Source: Rhodococcus yunnanensis NBRC 103083 (GTDB lineage Bacteria; Actinomycetota; Actinomycetes; Mycobacteriales; Mycobacteriaceae). From it: DNA of 64,000 nt. Under the pieces are notes generated by a model, which was given only the letters and a program-made list of their open reading frames with translations, was not told the origin of the DNA and made no database searches. The stretch is from positions 1-64,000 of the forward strand of contig NZ_BCXH01000014.1 in assembly GCF_001895005.1 (NCBI RefSeq), given 5' to 3'. Position 1 is the stretch's first letter. Each line of letters opens with the position of its first letter. Made by a program: the position numbers and the translations under genes. Shown here one piece after another: positions 16,362 to 24,077 of the stretch.

Positions 16362-17168
16362 ATGGCAGATCAGGATGTACAGGTTGAAGAGACTTCGCGT
16401 GACTCAGGTGGGATGCGAAGCCTGATCAGAGGGCTGGAGGTGCTGGAGATCATCTCGGAGCACCAGCCGATCGGAGTCAGCGAGCTCACGCGGATGCTGA
16501 AAGTGCCCAAGTCGACCGTGCAGCGGACATTGATGTCGTTGGCGCAGGCTGGTTGGTTGCAGCTGGCCGGGTCCGAGAGGACCAGGTGGGAGCTGACTCA
16601 TCACGCCTGGGTCATAGGCCAACGTGCAGGCAAGACCGCGTCGCTGCGGGAAATAGCGTTACCGGTGATGCGGGTGCTCGGGGAGTCGACCGCCGAGGCG
16701 ATTCATCTCGGCGTTCCGGATGGGACGCAGAATGTGGTCACCCTCGAACGTGTCGATTCGACTCAGGCTGTGCGCGTGTACAACCCGCTCGGCGCAACCT
16801 TCCCCTTCTACTCCTGCTCCAGCGGAAAGGCGATTCTCGCCTACTGGCCGGAGTCGAAGGTGGATGAGGTTCTGTCTCGTCCGATGCACAAGCTGACCGA
16901 CCGGACAACGGTGGATGCTGCCGTGCTTCGCGCGGAGTTGCTGCAGGTTCGAGAGCGGGGCTATGCCCTCAATACTGCGGAGAATCGTCCAGGCGTCTGC
17001 GCCATCGGTGCGCCGATTCTGGATCGAGACGGGTATGCGGTTGCGGCACTCTGCATCTCGATTCCCCAGGACCGATACGACTGGAGGCACGTGCCGCAGT
17101 GGGGTGAAGAGCTGACTGCGAGCGCGGCCGTGATCGGTCGTGAACTGAGCGCATCTGCCGGGGGCTGA
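16362..17168 (+). CDS. IclR-family transcriptional regulator of the catabolic island
   Basis: A 268-residue IclR protein. Residues 18-75 form the winged HTH (SLIRGLEVLEIISEHQPIGVSELTRML, PKSTVQRTLMSL); the rest is the GAF-like effector domain, with YSCSSGKAILAY and RGYALNTAENRPGVCAIGAPI typical of the family. I prefer ATG 16362 to the earlier in-frame ATG at 16344, since the latter lies inside the operator. No ribosome binding site precedes it, so the mRNA may be leaderless. The matching sites in front of five other units of the island make it the likely local regulator; the effector is probably the substrate or its CoA ester. Confidence 0.85.
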   Translation: MADQDVQVEETSRDSGGMRSLIRGLEVLEIISEHQPIGVSELTRMLKVPKSTVQRTLMSLAQAGWLQLAGSERTRWELTHHAWVIGQRAGKTASLREIALPVMRVLGESTAEAIHLGVPDGTQNVVTLERVDSTQAVRVYNPLGATFPFYSCSSGKAILAYWPESKVDEVLSRPMHKLTDRTTVDAAVLRAELLQVRERGYALNTAENRPGVCAIGAPILDRDGYAVAALCISIPQDRYDWRHVPQWGEELTASAAVIGRELSASAGG

Positions 17169-17253
17169 CGCGAAGGAGGCGATGGTCCGGCAGCCTGTCG
17201 CGTCGGGATGGTTGACGATGGGCTGTGCCATGGCCTAACTTAAATCTGGCACA

Positions 17254-17274
17254 GCGTCCCGTATTGCGGTACAA
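17254..17274. promoter_or_regulatory. Putative IclR-type operator, site 6
   Basis: CGTCCC-GTATTGC-GGTACAA, 22 bp upstream of the thiolase-like gene start, with an extra TGTGCC half-site at 17224-17229. It should control the five-gene rightward operon. Confidence 0.6.
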
Positions 17275-17295
17275 ATCGGTGGTCGAGAGGAAACA

Positions 17296-18459
17296 ATGAG
17301 CAGACAACCTGTGATCGTCGGGGTGGCCGACCATCCTCTGAACAGAGGGCGGTTGGAACCGGGCGGCACGCCCCTGTCTGCTCAGGCCAGGGTTGCACAC
17401 GCTGCTCTTGCCGAAGCAGGGCTTTCCCTCGGCGACGTCGATGGATTGTTCACCGCTGGTGCCTGGGGCATACCGGGGCCGGGTCAGTGCCCCACGATGA
17501 CGCTCAGCGAGTACCTCGGTATCGCACCGCGGGTCAGCGACTCGTCGAACATCGGTGGTGCATCGTTCGAATCCCACGTTGCGTCGGCATACCGTGCCAT
17601 CGAGCAGGGTGATTGCGACGTCGCGCTCATTACGTACGGCAGCACGCAGAAAAGCGATCGGAGCCGATCGCTGGCCGGGCGTGCGCCGATCTTGACCATG
17701 CAGTTCGAGGGGGTATGGGGGATGCCGATGCCGGTTGGAGGGTACGCCCTGGCCGCAACGAGGCACATGCACCAATACGGCACCACCCGTGAGCATCTGG
17801 CCGAGATCGCGGTGGCGACCAGGAAATGGGCCGCGTTGAATCCGCAGGCCACTCGCCGGGAGCCCCTGAGTATCGAGGACGTTCTCGACAGCCCCGCCAT
17901 CAGCGATCCCCTTCATCTGCTGGACTGCTGCCTCGTCACCGACGGCGCAGGCGCAGTGGTGCTGACCACCGAGGATCACGCCAGGGCGCAGGGAGTTTCG
18001 CCGATCTACGTTCGTGGATACGGAGAATCACAGACGCACTGGACCATCGCGTCGATGCCCGATCTCACTACGCCGCCGTCGGCTGCGAGCGGGCGGCGCG
18101 CGCTCGAGATGGCAGGGGTGAGTCCGTCGGACATCGACGTTGCCGAGCTCTACGATTCCTTCACCATCACGGTTCTGTTGACGCTGGAGGCCATCGGTTT
18201 CTGTGGTCCCGGCGAGGGCGGAGCCTTCGTGTCGAACCAACGTACCGCTCCTGGAGGGCAATTCGCCCTCAATACCAACGGCGGCGGATTGTCGTACGCC
18301 CATCCAGGCATGTACGGCATCTTCCTTCTCACCGAAGCTGTGCGTCAGCTTCGAGGGGAATGCGGTGATCGTCAGGTGAACGGTGCGCGCACTGCGCTGG
18401 TCAACGGAACCGGCGGAACCCTCTCCAGCGCGTCCACCTGCGTGCTGAGCAACTACTGA
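17296..18459 (+). CDS. Thiolase-like protein without the catalytic Cys (Ltp2-like aldolase candidate)
   Basis: A 387-residue thiolase-fold protein of the SCP-x/lipid-transfer type. The position of the nucleophilic Cys reads SNIGGASFESH (residues 84-94), with no Cys, so ordinary thiolysis is unlikely. The His-bearing loop NTNGGGLSYAHPGMYG is conserved and contains the Tyr of the Ltp2 group. Ltp2 of steroid degraders is a retro-aldolase that works with a DUF35 partner; here a DUF35 gene follows 12 bp downstream and then a MaoC protein. I infer C-C cleavage of a 3-hydroxyacyl-CoA rather than thiolysis. First gene of its operon. Confidence 0.82.
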   Translation: MSRQPVIVGVADHPLNRGRLEPGGTPLSAQARVAHAALAEAGLSLGDVDGLFTAGAWGIPGPGQCPTMTLSEYLGIAPRVSDSSNIGGASFESHVASAYRAIEQGDCDVALITYGSTQKSDRSRSLAGRAPILTMQFEGVWGMPMPVGGYALAATRHMHQYGTTREHLAEIAVATRKWAALNPQATRREPLSIEDVLDSPAISDPLHLLDCCLVTDGAGAVVLTTEDHARAQGVSPIYVRGYGESQTHWTIASMPDLTTPPSAASGRRALEMAGVSPSDIDVAELYDSFTITVLLTLEAIGFCGPGEGGAFVSNQRTAPGGQFALNTNGGGLSYAHPGMYGIFLLTEAVRQLRGECGDRQVNGARTALVNGTGGTLSSASTCVLSNY

Positions 18460-18471
18460 TCGGTGAATCCA

Positions 18472-18921
18472 ATGACCATCGAGATACCGACCATCGAACG
18501 ACCGCTTCCGGTCATCGACGAAGATTCGCGGCCCTTCTGGGAAGCGACAGCGCGGCACGAACTCCGAATTCAACGATGCCGCGATTGTGGGCAGCATGTG
18601 TTCTTTCCGCGGCTGGTGTGCAACCACTGCTACCGAATGTCTCTGGAGTGGGTCGAGGTCACCGGCACTGGGACCGTCCACTCGTTCACCATCGTCAGAC
18701 GCGCTCCCCATCCGGCGTTCGAAGCCAAAGTCCCGTATGTAGTGGCCTTGGTCGATCTTGCCGAGGGACCGAGACTGCTGACCACCGTCGAGACCTCCGA
18801 CGTCGACGACGTTCGTATCGGCCAGCCCGTGCGAGTGAGGTTCGAGGACATCGCCGAGGGCATCACCCTTCCGACCTTCGAGCCGGTGCCTGCGCAGGAC
18901 GGCCCGACCCCCAACGAGTAG
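18472..18921 (+). CDS. DUF35 OB-fold/zinc-ribbon protein, partner of the thiolase-like protein
   Basis: A 149-residue protein with an N-terminal helix that docks on thiolases (SRPFWEATARHELRIQRC), a rubredoxin-like zinc ribbon (CRDC and CNHC, near residues 35-55), and a C-terminal OB fold (GTGTVHSFTIVRRAPHPAFE, PYVVALVDLAEGPRLL). DUF35 proteins are obligate partners of thiolase-fold enzymes such as ChsH2/Ltp2 or BbsA/BbsB (established). I use ATG 18472, spaced after GGTGA; GTG 18463 is possible. Immediate linkage with the Cys-less thiolase gene supports a complex. Confidence 0.85.
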   Translation: MTIEIPTIERPLPVIDEDSRPFWEATARHELRIQRCRDCGQHVFFPRLVCNHCYRMSLEWVEVTGTGTVHSFTIVRRAPHPAFEAKVPYVVALVDLAEGPRLLTTVETSDVDDVRIGQPVRVRFEDIAEGITLPTFEPVPAQDGPTPNE

Positions 18922-18935
18922 GAGAACCGATCATC

Positions 18936-19793
18936 GTGAATGGGCCTACCTTCACAAGCTTGTATTTCGAAGATCTCTACGTCGGACAGACGTTCGTCAG
19001 TGGCGAGCGCACGATCACCGAATCTGCCCTCGAGGCGTTTGCCGACGTCAGTGGCGATCGCAGTGCCATGCATACCGATCCCGAGTACGCAGCAGGCACG
19101 CAGTTCGGGCAGCGCCTCGTGCACGGACCACTCGGGCTGTCGATGATCTTCGGATTCATGCACGAATTGCAGGTATTCGGCAACATCGTGGCGCTTCTCG
19201 ACGCGCACTGGTCTTTCCCAGCGCCGATCTTCGTCGGCGACTCCCTGCATTTCGAGATGACCATTGTCCGATGTCGTCGGACATCCGCGGGAGATCGGGG
19301 TTATGTGAACCGTGATGTGCGACTGATCAATCAGGACGGTGTGGTTGTTCAGGCCGGCACCACCGCGTGCCTGATCGAGGCGCGTTCGAGCGACGCGTCC
19401 TCGGATCCGGTGGGCAGAGACTTCTGCACCATTCCGTGGGGCCGTGCCTTGGCGGAGTTGCTGAGCAACGATCCCGAATTCAGCTCTGCAACTGCATCGT
19501 TCGATGGCACAGTCGGTCTGGAATCGGGTGAAACCCAAGTGCAGTTACGTATCTATCGGGGGAAGATCATCGAGGTCACCAGGCGTACGCCGCAGGGAGC
19601 GACCTTCGTGATCTCGGGGACGGAACGTGCGTGGATCGACCTTGCGCTGAGCGAACGAGACGATTACGTCGTTCGCACCATCGGGAACGAATTTCATACG
19701 ACTGGAAATGGTTTCGAGTACCTGCGCTTGACCAAGGCCGTGCAGCTGATCTGGTCCAGCGTCAAGAAACTTGCAGCGGGAGAACAGAAATGA
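18936..19793 (+). CDS. MaoC-like hydratase fused to an SCP2-like domain
   Basis: A 285-residue two-domain protein starting at GTG 18936. Residues 1-145 are a MaoC hot-dog domain (SLYFEDLYVGQTFVSGERTITE, SGDRSAMHTDPEYA, GQRLVHGPLGLSM), with the Asp/His pair in DRSAMHTDPEYA. Residues 165-285 look like an SCP2/sterol-carrier fold (FDGTVGLESGETQVQLRIYRGKIIEV and NGFEYLRLTKAVQLIW), judged by pattern only. The combination suggests hydration of a bulky, hydrophobic enoyl-CoA and delivery of the product to the aldolase upstream. Its stop overlaps the next start (ATGA). Confidence 0.75.
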   Translation: MNGPTFTSLYFEDLYVGQTFVSGERTITESALEAFADVSGDRSAMHTDPEYAAGTQFGQRLVHGPLGLSMIFGFMHELQVFGNIVALLDAHWSFPAPIFVGDSLHFEMTIVRCRRTSAGDRGYVNRDVRLINQDGVVVQAGTTACLIEARSSDASSDPVGRDFCTIPWGRALAELLSNDPEFSSATASFDGTVGLESGETQVQLRIYRGKIIEVTRRTPQGATFVISGTERAWIDLALSERDDYVVRTIGNEFHTTGNGFEYLRLTKAVQLIWSSVKKLAAGEQK

Positions 19794-20608
19794 TGATTGA
19801 GGCCCAGTATCTCGAGATCGACGGTCGGCTGGCGTATGTCGAACAGGCAGGAACCGGGCCGGCGGTACTTTGTATTCACACGGCAGGGCAAAGCGGTGTG
19901 CAATGGCGGCACACGATCACGTCGCTGGCAGAACTGGGTTATCACGTCATCGTTCCCGATCTTCCCGGACATGGGCGGTCCGAACCAGCATCGGACGGGC
20001 CGGTGGCCGACCTGTCGCGGTACGCAGACTGGTGCATCCGTCTGTTGGACCTGCTCGAGGTGCAACATCCCTTCGTGGTGGGGTGCTCGATCGGCGGAAA
20101 GATCACTCTGGACATCGCAACGAAGATCTCGGACAGACTGGCGGGAATTGTTGCGATGGCTGCTGATTCGCACAACAACGGTCAGCCATCCGCATCGCTG
20201 GAGCGAACGTTGGAGGATGCGTCGGCACCGAGTCGCTCCGATCGCACGTACTACGGAACGCTGGCGTGCATCGGCCGATCGGTGTCTCAGGAGAAGACCG
20301 AGATGATGGCCCTGATGCATCGACGAGAAGACCCGGCCGTGACGACGTCGGACCTCATCGGTTGGGCGCGGCTCGACCTGAGGTCCGCGCTGCCGTCCAT
20401 CTCCTGCCCGAGTTACCTCGTCGTCGGTACGGACGACTTCTGGCTGGACATCGAGAATGTCCGGCGGACAGCGGATCTCGTTCCAGGATCGAACTTTGTG
20501 CCGCTCCAGGACATCGGGCACTATCCGATGGAGGAAGTGCCGGAGTTCAACGAACTTCTCCGTGGCTGGCTGGAGACCATGACATCGGCACGGGTCTTCG
20601 CACCATGA
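19790..20608 (+). CDS. Alpha/beta hydrolase
   Basis: A 272-residue alpha/beta hydrolase. HTAGQSG after VLCIH is the oxyanion segment. GCSIGGK carries the nucleophilic Ser in place of the common GxSxGG with His. DFW near residue 213 holds the acid, and DIGHYPMEE the catalytic His. Family members hydrolyse esters, lactones or C-C bonds of ring-fission products. It overlaps the stop of the MaoC-SCP2 gene and the start of the SnoaL gene. In the operon it could open a lactone or hydrolyse a thioester; the substrate is not known. Confidence 0.8.
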   Translation: MMIEAQYLEIDGRLAYVEQAGTGPAVLCIHTAGQSGVQWRHTITSLAELGYHVIVPDLPGHGRSEPASDGPVADLSRYADWCIRLLDLLEVQHPFVVGCSIGGKITLDIATKISDRLAGIVAMAADSHNNGQPSASLERTLEDASAPSRSDRTYYGTLACIGRSVSQEKTEMMALMHRREDPAVTTSDLIGWARLDLRSALPSISCPSYLVVGTDDFWLDIENVRRTADLVPGSNFVPLQDIGHYPMEEVPEFNELLRGWLETMTSARVFAP

Positions 20609-21093
20609 TCGATATCGAGCAGCGACTGGGCCGGCTCGAAGATATCGAACAGATTCGAAATCTGACCGCACGGTACTGCCGACATCTGGACGATCGCAAT
20701 TGGGACGCTCTGATGGAGCAGTTCACTCCCGACGGTGAATTCGACGGCTTGTCGCATCTCGTCGGTCGCACCGAGATGCGAGCATTCTTCAGCTCGCTTG
20801 TCTCTCAGGGATTCTCGGCGGTGTGGCATTTCACCGACAACGTCGAGATCGAGGTGGACGGTGACAGCGCGGTAGTCCGCTCGTATCTGTGGCAGCCGTT
20901 CGTATCGGACGGAGTTTCTTCCATAGCGGCGGGTCGCTACACCGATCACGTCACGAAGGTGGACGGGACATGGCTGTATCGAATCAAGCAGGTTCGATTC
21001 AACTTCTGGGTCCCGCTGGCCGATGGGTGGGATGAGAACGTGTTCTCCAACGAGTCCGCTCGGAGTGCGGCCGTCGACCCGTCACGAAAATGA
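20605..21093 (+). CDS. SnoaL-like (NTF2 fold) protein
   Basis: A 162-residue protein with the cone-shaped NTF2 fold. The N-terminal helix EDIEQIRNLTARYCRHLDDRNWDAL and FTPDGEFDG are hallmarks, followed by VWHFTDNVEIEVDGDSAVVRSYL. Such proteins act as small hydratases, isomerases or binding proteins; several Asp, His and Arg residues could be catalytic. It is the last gene of the five-gene operon, starting in the ATGA overlap with the hydrolase. It probably acts on a pathway intermediate (inference). Confidence 0.75.
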   Translation: MIDIEQRLGRLEDIEQIRNLTARYCRHLDDRNWDALMEQFTPDGEFDGLSHLVGRTEMRAFFSSLVSQGFSAVWHFTDNVEIEVDGDSAVVRSYLWQPFVSDGVSSIAAGRYTDHVTKVDGTWLYRIKQVRFNFWVPLADGWDENVFSNESARSAAVDPSRK

Positions 21094-21180
21094 ATCAGCG
21101 GACCGGGGCGAGGTTCGAGGCGCCGCCGACGTGTCGATTCTTTCGGATCCATGTCCGTCAGCGACACACCGAGCGGTACC

Positions 21181-21336
21181 TCACACGATGCCTCTGGTGT
21201 GCAACGCGTCCTGCTCTTTCCGTGCGACGCCGTACGAGGCCAGGATTTCTGCCGTATCGGTACCCTTTCTGCGGCCCGTGAACTTCACCTGGCCGGGAGT
21301 GTCGCTCAGCCGGAACATCACATTCGGGAATCGCAC
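21181..21336 (-). pseudogene. C-terminal remnant of a class III CoA-transferase
   Basis: About 51 codons, ending at an intact stop, read FPNVMFRLSDTPGQVKFTG, then DTAEILASYGV and LHTRGIV. This is the usual C-terminus of CaiB-type CoA-transferases (TPG, then tGEH-type and EILa-lG segments). Nothing upstream in frame belongs to the family. It is not a close copy of the intact gene at 9192. Confidence 0.65.
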
Positions 21337-21356
21337 CTCGCAACAGCGTCCACGGA

Positions 21357-21605
21357 ACATTTTGCGATCATGATGCCGTCGATCCCGGTCCGTGCGACCG
21401 CAGCGAGGTCCTCCGCGAGGAATTCCGGTGTCACCCGAACCCAGACTTCGGTGCTGGAATGGCGCCGAGTATCCAGCCAGCGCGCGACATCTCGACGAGC
21501 GGACTCTTTCTGCGACAGCGGAACAGCATCCTCTGGATCGATGATGATCGCATCGGACTCTCCACCGATCGCTTTGTCGACAAGAAAGAGCGTGGAGCAT
21601 CGTGC
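21357..21605 (-). pseudogene. Internal remnant of a CitE-like CoA ester lyase
   Basis: The minus strand reads LVDKAIGGESDAIIIDPEDAV, then WVRVTPEFLAEDLAAVARTGIDGIMIAK, matching the first half of HpcH/HpaI lyases (ILDLEDAV and GIMLPK motifs). The metal-binding Glu and Asp motifs are absent and the N-terminus is interrupted, so it cannot be functional. It runs directly into the CoA-transferase remnant, which implies a deletion that joined two neighbouring genes. The rest of 21094-21812 shows no intact gene. Confidence 0.65.
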
Positions 21606-21812
21606 GTCATCGTGTTGCACGCGCTGTCGCTGGCCGCTCGAGTATGCCGATTGCAGCCCGATCGTCGTGATCCGTTCGGCTCCGCAGCGTTTCGTCGAGC
21701 GAAACGATCTCCTGCGGGGGATCGTAGAGAAAGTTGTTCGCTGAGAACATGTTTCGAAGTGTAGCGCGAACGAAAGCAGTTCAGGAACCCTCATCGGCGA
21801 TTCGCGGATCGG

Positions 21813-22388
21813 TCAATGAAGACGTAGCCCGTCGACGAGCACTCCGGTCATTCGGCGGGCGTCGTAGCGTGGGTCTTTGCCCGCGCCGATGCACAGGTTG
21901 CCGACTGCGTACATCAGTTCCAGTGGGCTTTGGCCTGGCGAGATGTCTCCGGCATCGGCTGCCGCGTCGAGCAAGGTGCCGCAGACGGGCACCAGGCGCT
22001 CGAGGAAGTACGCGTGCAGCGTGCCGAGAGTTGTGCTGTCGGACTGGACTGCCTCGGCGAGGCCGTGTTTGGTGACCAGGAAGTCGACGAACAGGTCGAT
22101 CCACCCCGCCAAGGCGTCGTGTGGAGAGTCTCTGTCCGCCAGCAGCTTCGGGGCGGCCTCGGCGCACGCCTCGACCTGGTGGCGGAAGACGGCCACGATG
22201 AGGTCGGCACGTGTCGGGAAATGCCGGTAAATGGTTCCGACGCCTACTCCGGCACGTGCGGCGATCGTGCGGACGGGCACGTCGACGCCGGCGTCGACGA
22301 AACAAGTCGCCGCTGCTGCCAGTAGAGCAGCCTCGTTGCGCCGTGCGTCGGCCCGCTTGTGAGGAGCCGCTCCACTGATCTCGACCAC
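21813..22388 (-). CDS. TetR-family transcriptional regulator
   Basis: A 191-residue TetR repressor. The HTH spans residues 18-62 (ALLAAAATCFVDAGVDVPVRTIAARAGVGVGTIYRHFPTR, cited as its two halves around VDVPVRTIAA). The C-terminal ligand domain is helical (LAGWIDLFVDFLVTKHG). It starts at GTG 22388 behind GAGGAG. Two copies of a CGGAAC-N3-GKTCCG element (22409-22450) lie between it and the divergent aldo-keto reductase, so it most likely represses both. Confidence 0.85.
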   Translation of the reverse strand: MVEISGAAPHKRADARRNEAALLAAAATCFVDAGVDVPVRTIAARAGVGVGTIYRHFPTRADLIVAVFRHQVEACAEAAPKLLADRDSPHDALAGWIDLFVDFLVTKHGLAEAVQSDSTTLGTLHAYFLERLVPVCGTLLDAAADAGDISPGQSPLELMYAVGNLCIGAGKDPRYDARRMTGVLVDGLRLH

Positions 22389-22408
22389 TGCAGCTCCTCT
22401 TCGACAAG

Positions 22409-22450
22409 CGGAACATGGTTCCGTATGGTTGTAATCGGAACCTGGATCCG
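22409..22450. promoter_or_regulatory. Paired TetR-type operators
   Basis: CGGAACATGGTTCCG (22409-22423) is a perfect inverted repeat; CGGAAC-CTG-GATCCG (22436-22450) has one mismatch. Their centres are 27 bp apart. They fill the short divergent promoter region between the TetR gene and the aldo-keto reductase. Confidence 0.7.
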
Positions 22451-22483
22451 TTTATTCGTATGTTAAACCACCGAGGAGACATC

Positions 22484-23503
22484 ATGCAGTACCGCACTTT
22501 GGGACGCACGGGTGTGCAAGTCAGTTCCCTCGCACTCGGCGCGATGAATTTCGGTGCGCTCGGACGCACCGATCAGGACGACGCCACCGCCATCGTCGAT
22601 GCCGCGCTCGACGGTGGCATCAATGTGATCGACACCGCGGACATGTACAGCCAGGGTCAGTCGGAGGAGCTCGTAGGCAAGGCGATCGAAGGCCGTCGCG
22701 ACGACATCGTGTTGGCTACGAAAGCATGGGGTCCGATGGGCGACGAGCGGAATCATCAGGGCAGTTCTCGTCGATGGCTGGTGACGGAGCTGGAGAACAG
22801 CCTCCGCCGGTTGAACGTCGATCACGTGGACCTCTACCAGGTCCATCGCTGGGATCCGAACACCAGCGACGAAGAGACACTGTCGGCGCTGACCGACCTC
22901 CAACGCGCAGGCAAGATCCGCTACTTCGGATCCTCGACATTTCCCGCTTACCGCATCGTGCAGGCGCAGTGGGCGGCACGGAAGTATCACCTGGGTCGTT
23001 ACGTCACCGAGCAGCCTCCGTACTCGATCGTGCAGCGCGGCATCGAATCCGAAATCCTCCCCGTGGCCGAGGAGTACGGCATGGGTGTACTGGTGTGGAG
23101 TCCGTTGGCCGGTGGATGGTTGTCGGGCGCAATCCGAGTGGGGAAGAACGCAACCTCGAATCGCGCGAGCCTGATGCCCAGCCGGTACGACCCCGATGTT
23201 CCGGCCAACAAAGCAAAATTGGATGCTGTCGAGAAGCTGGTCGCGGTCGCTGACGCCGCCGGCCTGACCTTGATTCAGCTTGCGCTCGGATTCACGACGG
23301 CACACCCAGGCGTGACCAGCGCAATCATCGGGCCACGCACCGTCGAGCACCTGCACGCCCAACTCGCTGCCGCGGATACCGTCCTGTCCAGCGACGTCCT
23401 CGACGCGATCGACGAAATAGTCGCTCCCGGTTACGATTTCTCGCCGGAAGAGAACAATGTGCCCATCCCTGCTTTGAGCAACTCTGCCCTGCGTAGGCGC
23501 TGA
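22484..23503 (+). CDS. Aldo-keto reductase
   Basis: A 339-residue (alpha/beta)8 NADPH-dependent reductase. GRTGVQVSSLALGAMNFG is the family start, the catalytic Asp/Tyr/Lys/His set appears as VIDTADMY, LATKAW and YQVHRWD, and SAIIGPRTVEHL is the cofactor phosphate site. The start is ATG 22484 behind GAGGAG. It probably reduces aldehydes or ketones in the cytosol. It is regulated with the divergent TetR. It resembles the enzyme at 33619 in fold, but the two are clearly different in sequence. Confidence 0.87.
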   Translation: MQYRTLGRTGVQVSSLALGAMNFGALGRTDQDDATAIVDAALDGGINVIDTADMYSQGQSEELVGKAIEGRRDDIVLATKAWGPMGDERNHQGSSRRWLVTELENSLRRLNVDHVDLYQVHRWDPNTSDEETLSALTDLQRAGKIRYFGSSTFPAYRIVQAQWAARKYHLGRYVTEQPPYSIVQRGIESEILPVAEEYGMGVLVWSPLAGGWLSGAIRVGKNATSNRASLMPSRYDPDVPANKAKLDAVEKLVAVADAAGLTLIQLALGFTTAHPGVTSAIIGPRTVEHLHAQLAAADTVLSSDVLDAIDEIVAPGYDFSPEENNVPIPALSNSALRRR

Positions 23504-23600
23504 CATGGCGTGAGTACCCAGATCGGGTGTGACACTGCGTGAGTTCGCACTTATGCAGGCAAAACCGCGGGATATGTCTGCATAAGTGCGAAGTCGGCGG

Positions 23601-24077
23601 CTACTGCCGCACCGCGACGATGGCTTCGAGTTCGACCAAGGCGTTCTTCGGGAGTACATGCGTGGGCAATGTCGTCCGCGCATGGCGGCCCGCTGCACCC
23701 AGCACGTCGATCAGCAGTTTCGACGCGGACTCGGCGGCGGTCGGTTGATCGGTGTAATCCGGTCCGCTGGCGATCCACACGTTCAGTTTGAGCACCTGTT
23801 CGACATTCTCGAGACCGACGGCCTGGTCGATTCTGGCGAGCAAGTTCAGCGCGGCGACCTCCGCTGCGGCGGACGCGTCCGCTGTTGTGGCGTCCTCACC
23901 CGCGCGGCCGCTGAGGACCTCGCCGTTCGGGGTACGCGAGATCTGCCCCGACAGATACAGGACGTCACGGTGCTGGGTCCAGGCGTCGTAGGAGTAGGCG
24001 GGGGCGCCGAGTTCCGGGAGGCTCAGATTTCGTTCGGCCAGGCGGAGCTTCGGATCGATCGTGCTGGTGTCGGTCAT
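23601..24077 (-). CDS. RidA-family protein (enamine/imine deaminase)
   Basis: A 158-residue member of the RidA/YjgF family. DVLYLSGQISRTPNGEV, VEQVLKLNVWIAS and LPKNALVELEAIVAV are the expected strands. The Arg that binds the carboxylate in canonical RidA (usually in RxxV near the end) is not obvious; HARTTLPTHVLPKNA stands in its place. The family deaminates reactive enamines/imines. Its start overlaps the stop of the M24 gene by four bases, so it belongs to the ABC transporter operon and probably acts on a nitrogenous breakdown product (inference). Confidence 0.82.
   Translation of the reverse strand: MTDTSTIDPKLRLAERNLSLPELGAPAYSYDAWTQHRDVLYLSGQISRTPNGEVLSGRAGEDATTADASAAAEVAALNLLARIDQAVGLENVEQVLKLNVWIASGPDYTDQPTAAESASKLLIDVLGAAGRHARTTLPTHVLPKNALVELEAIVAVRQ

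Noticed and set aside
22463..23698. A 411-codon minus-strand frame over the aldo-keto reductase
   Set aside because: It is antisense to a clear family protein, rich in Arg and Cys, and matches no family.
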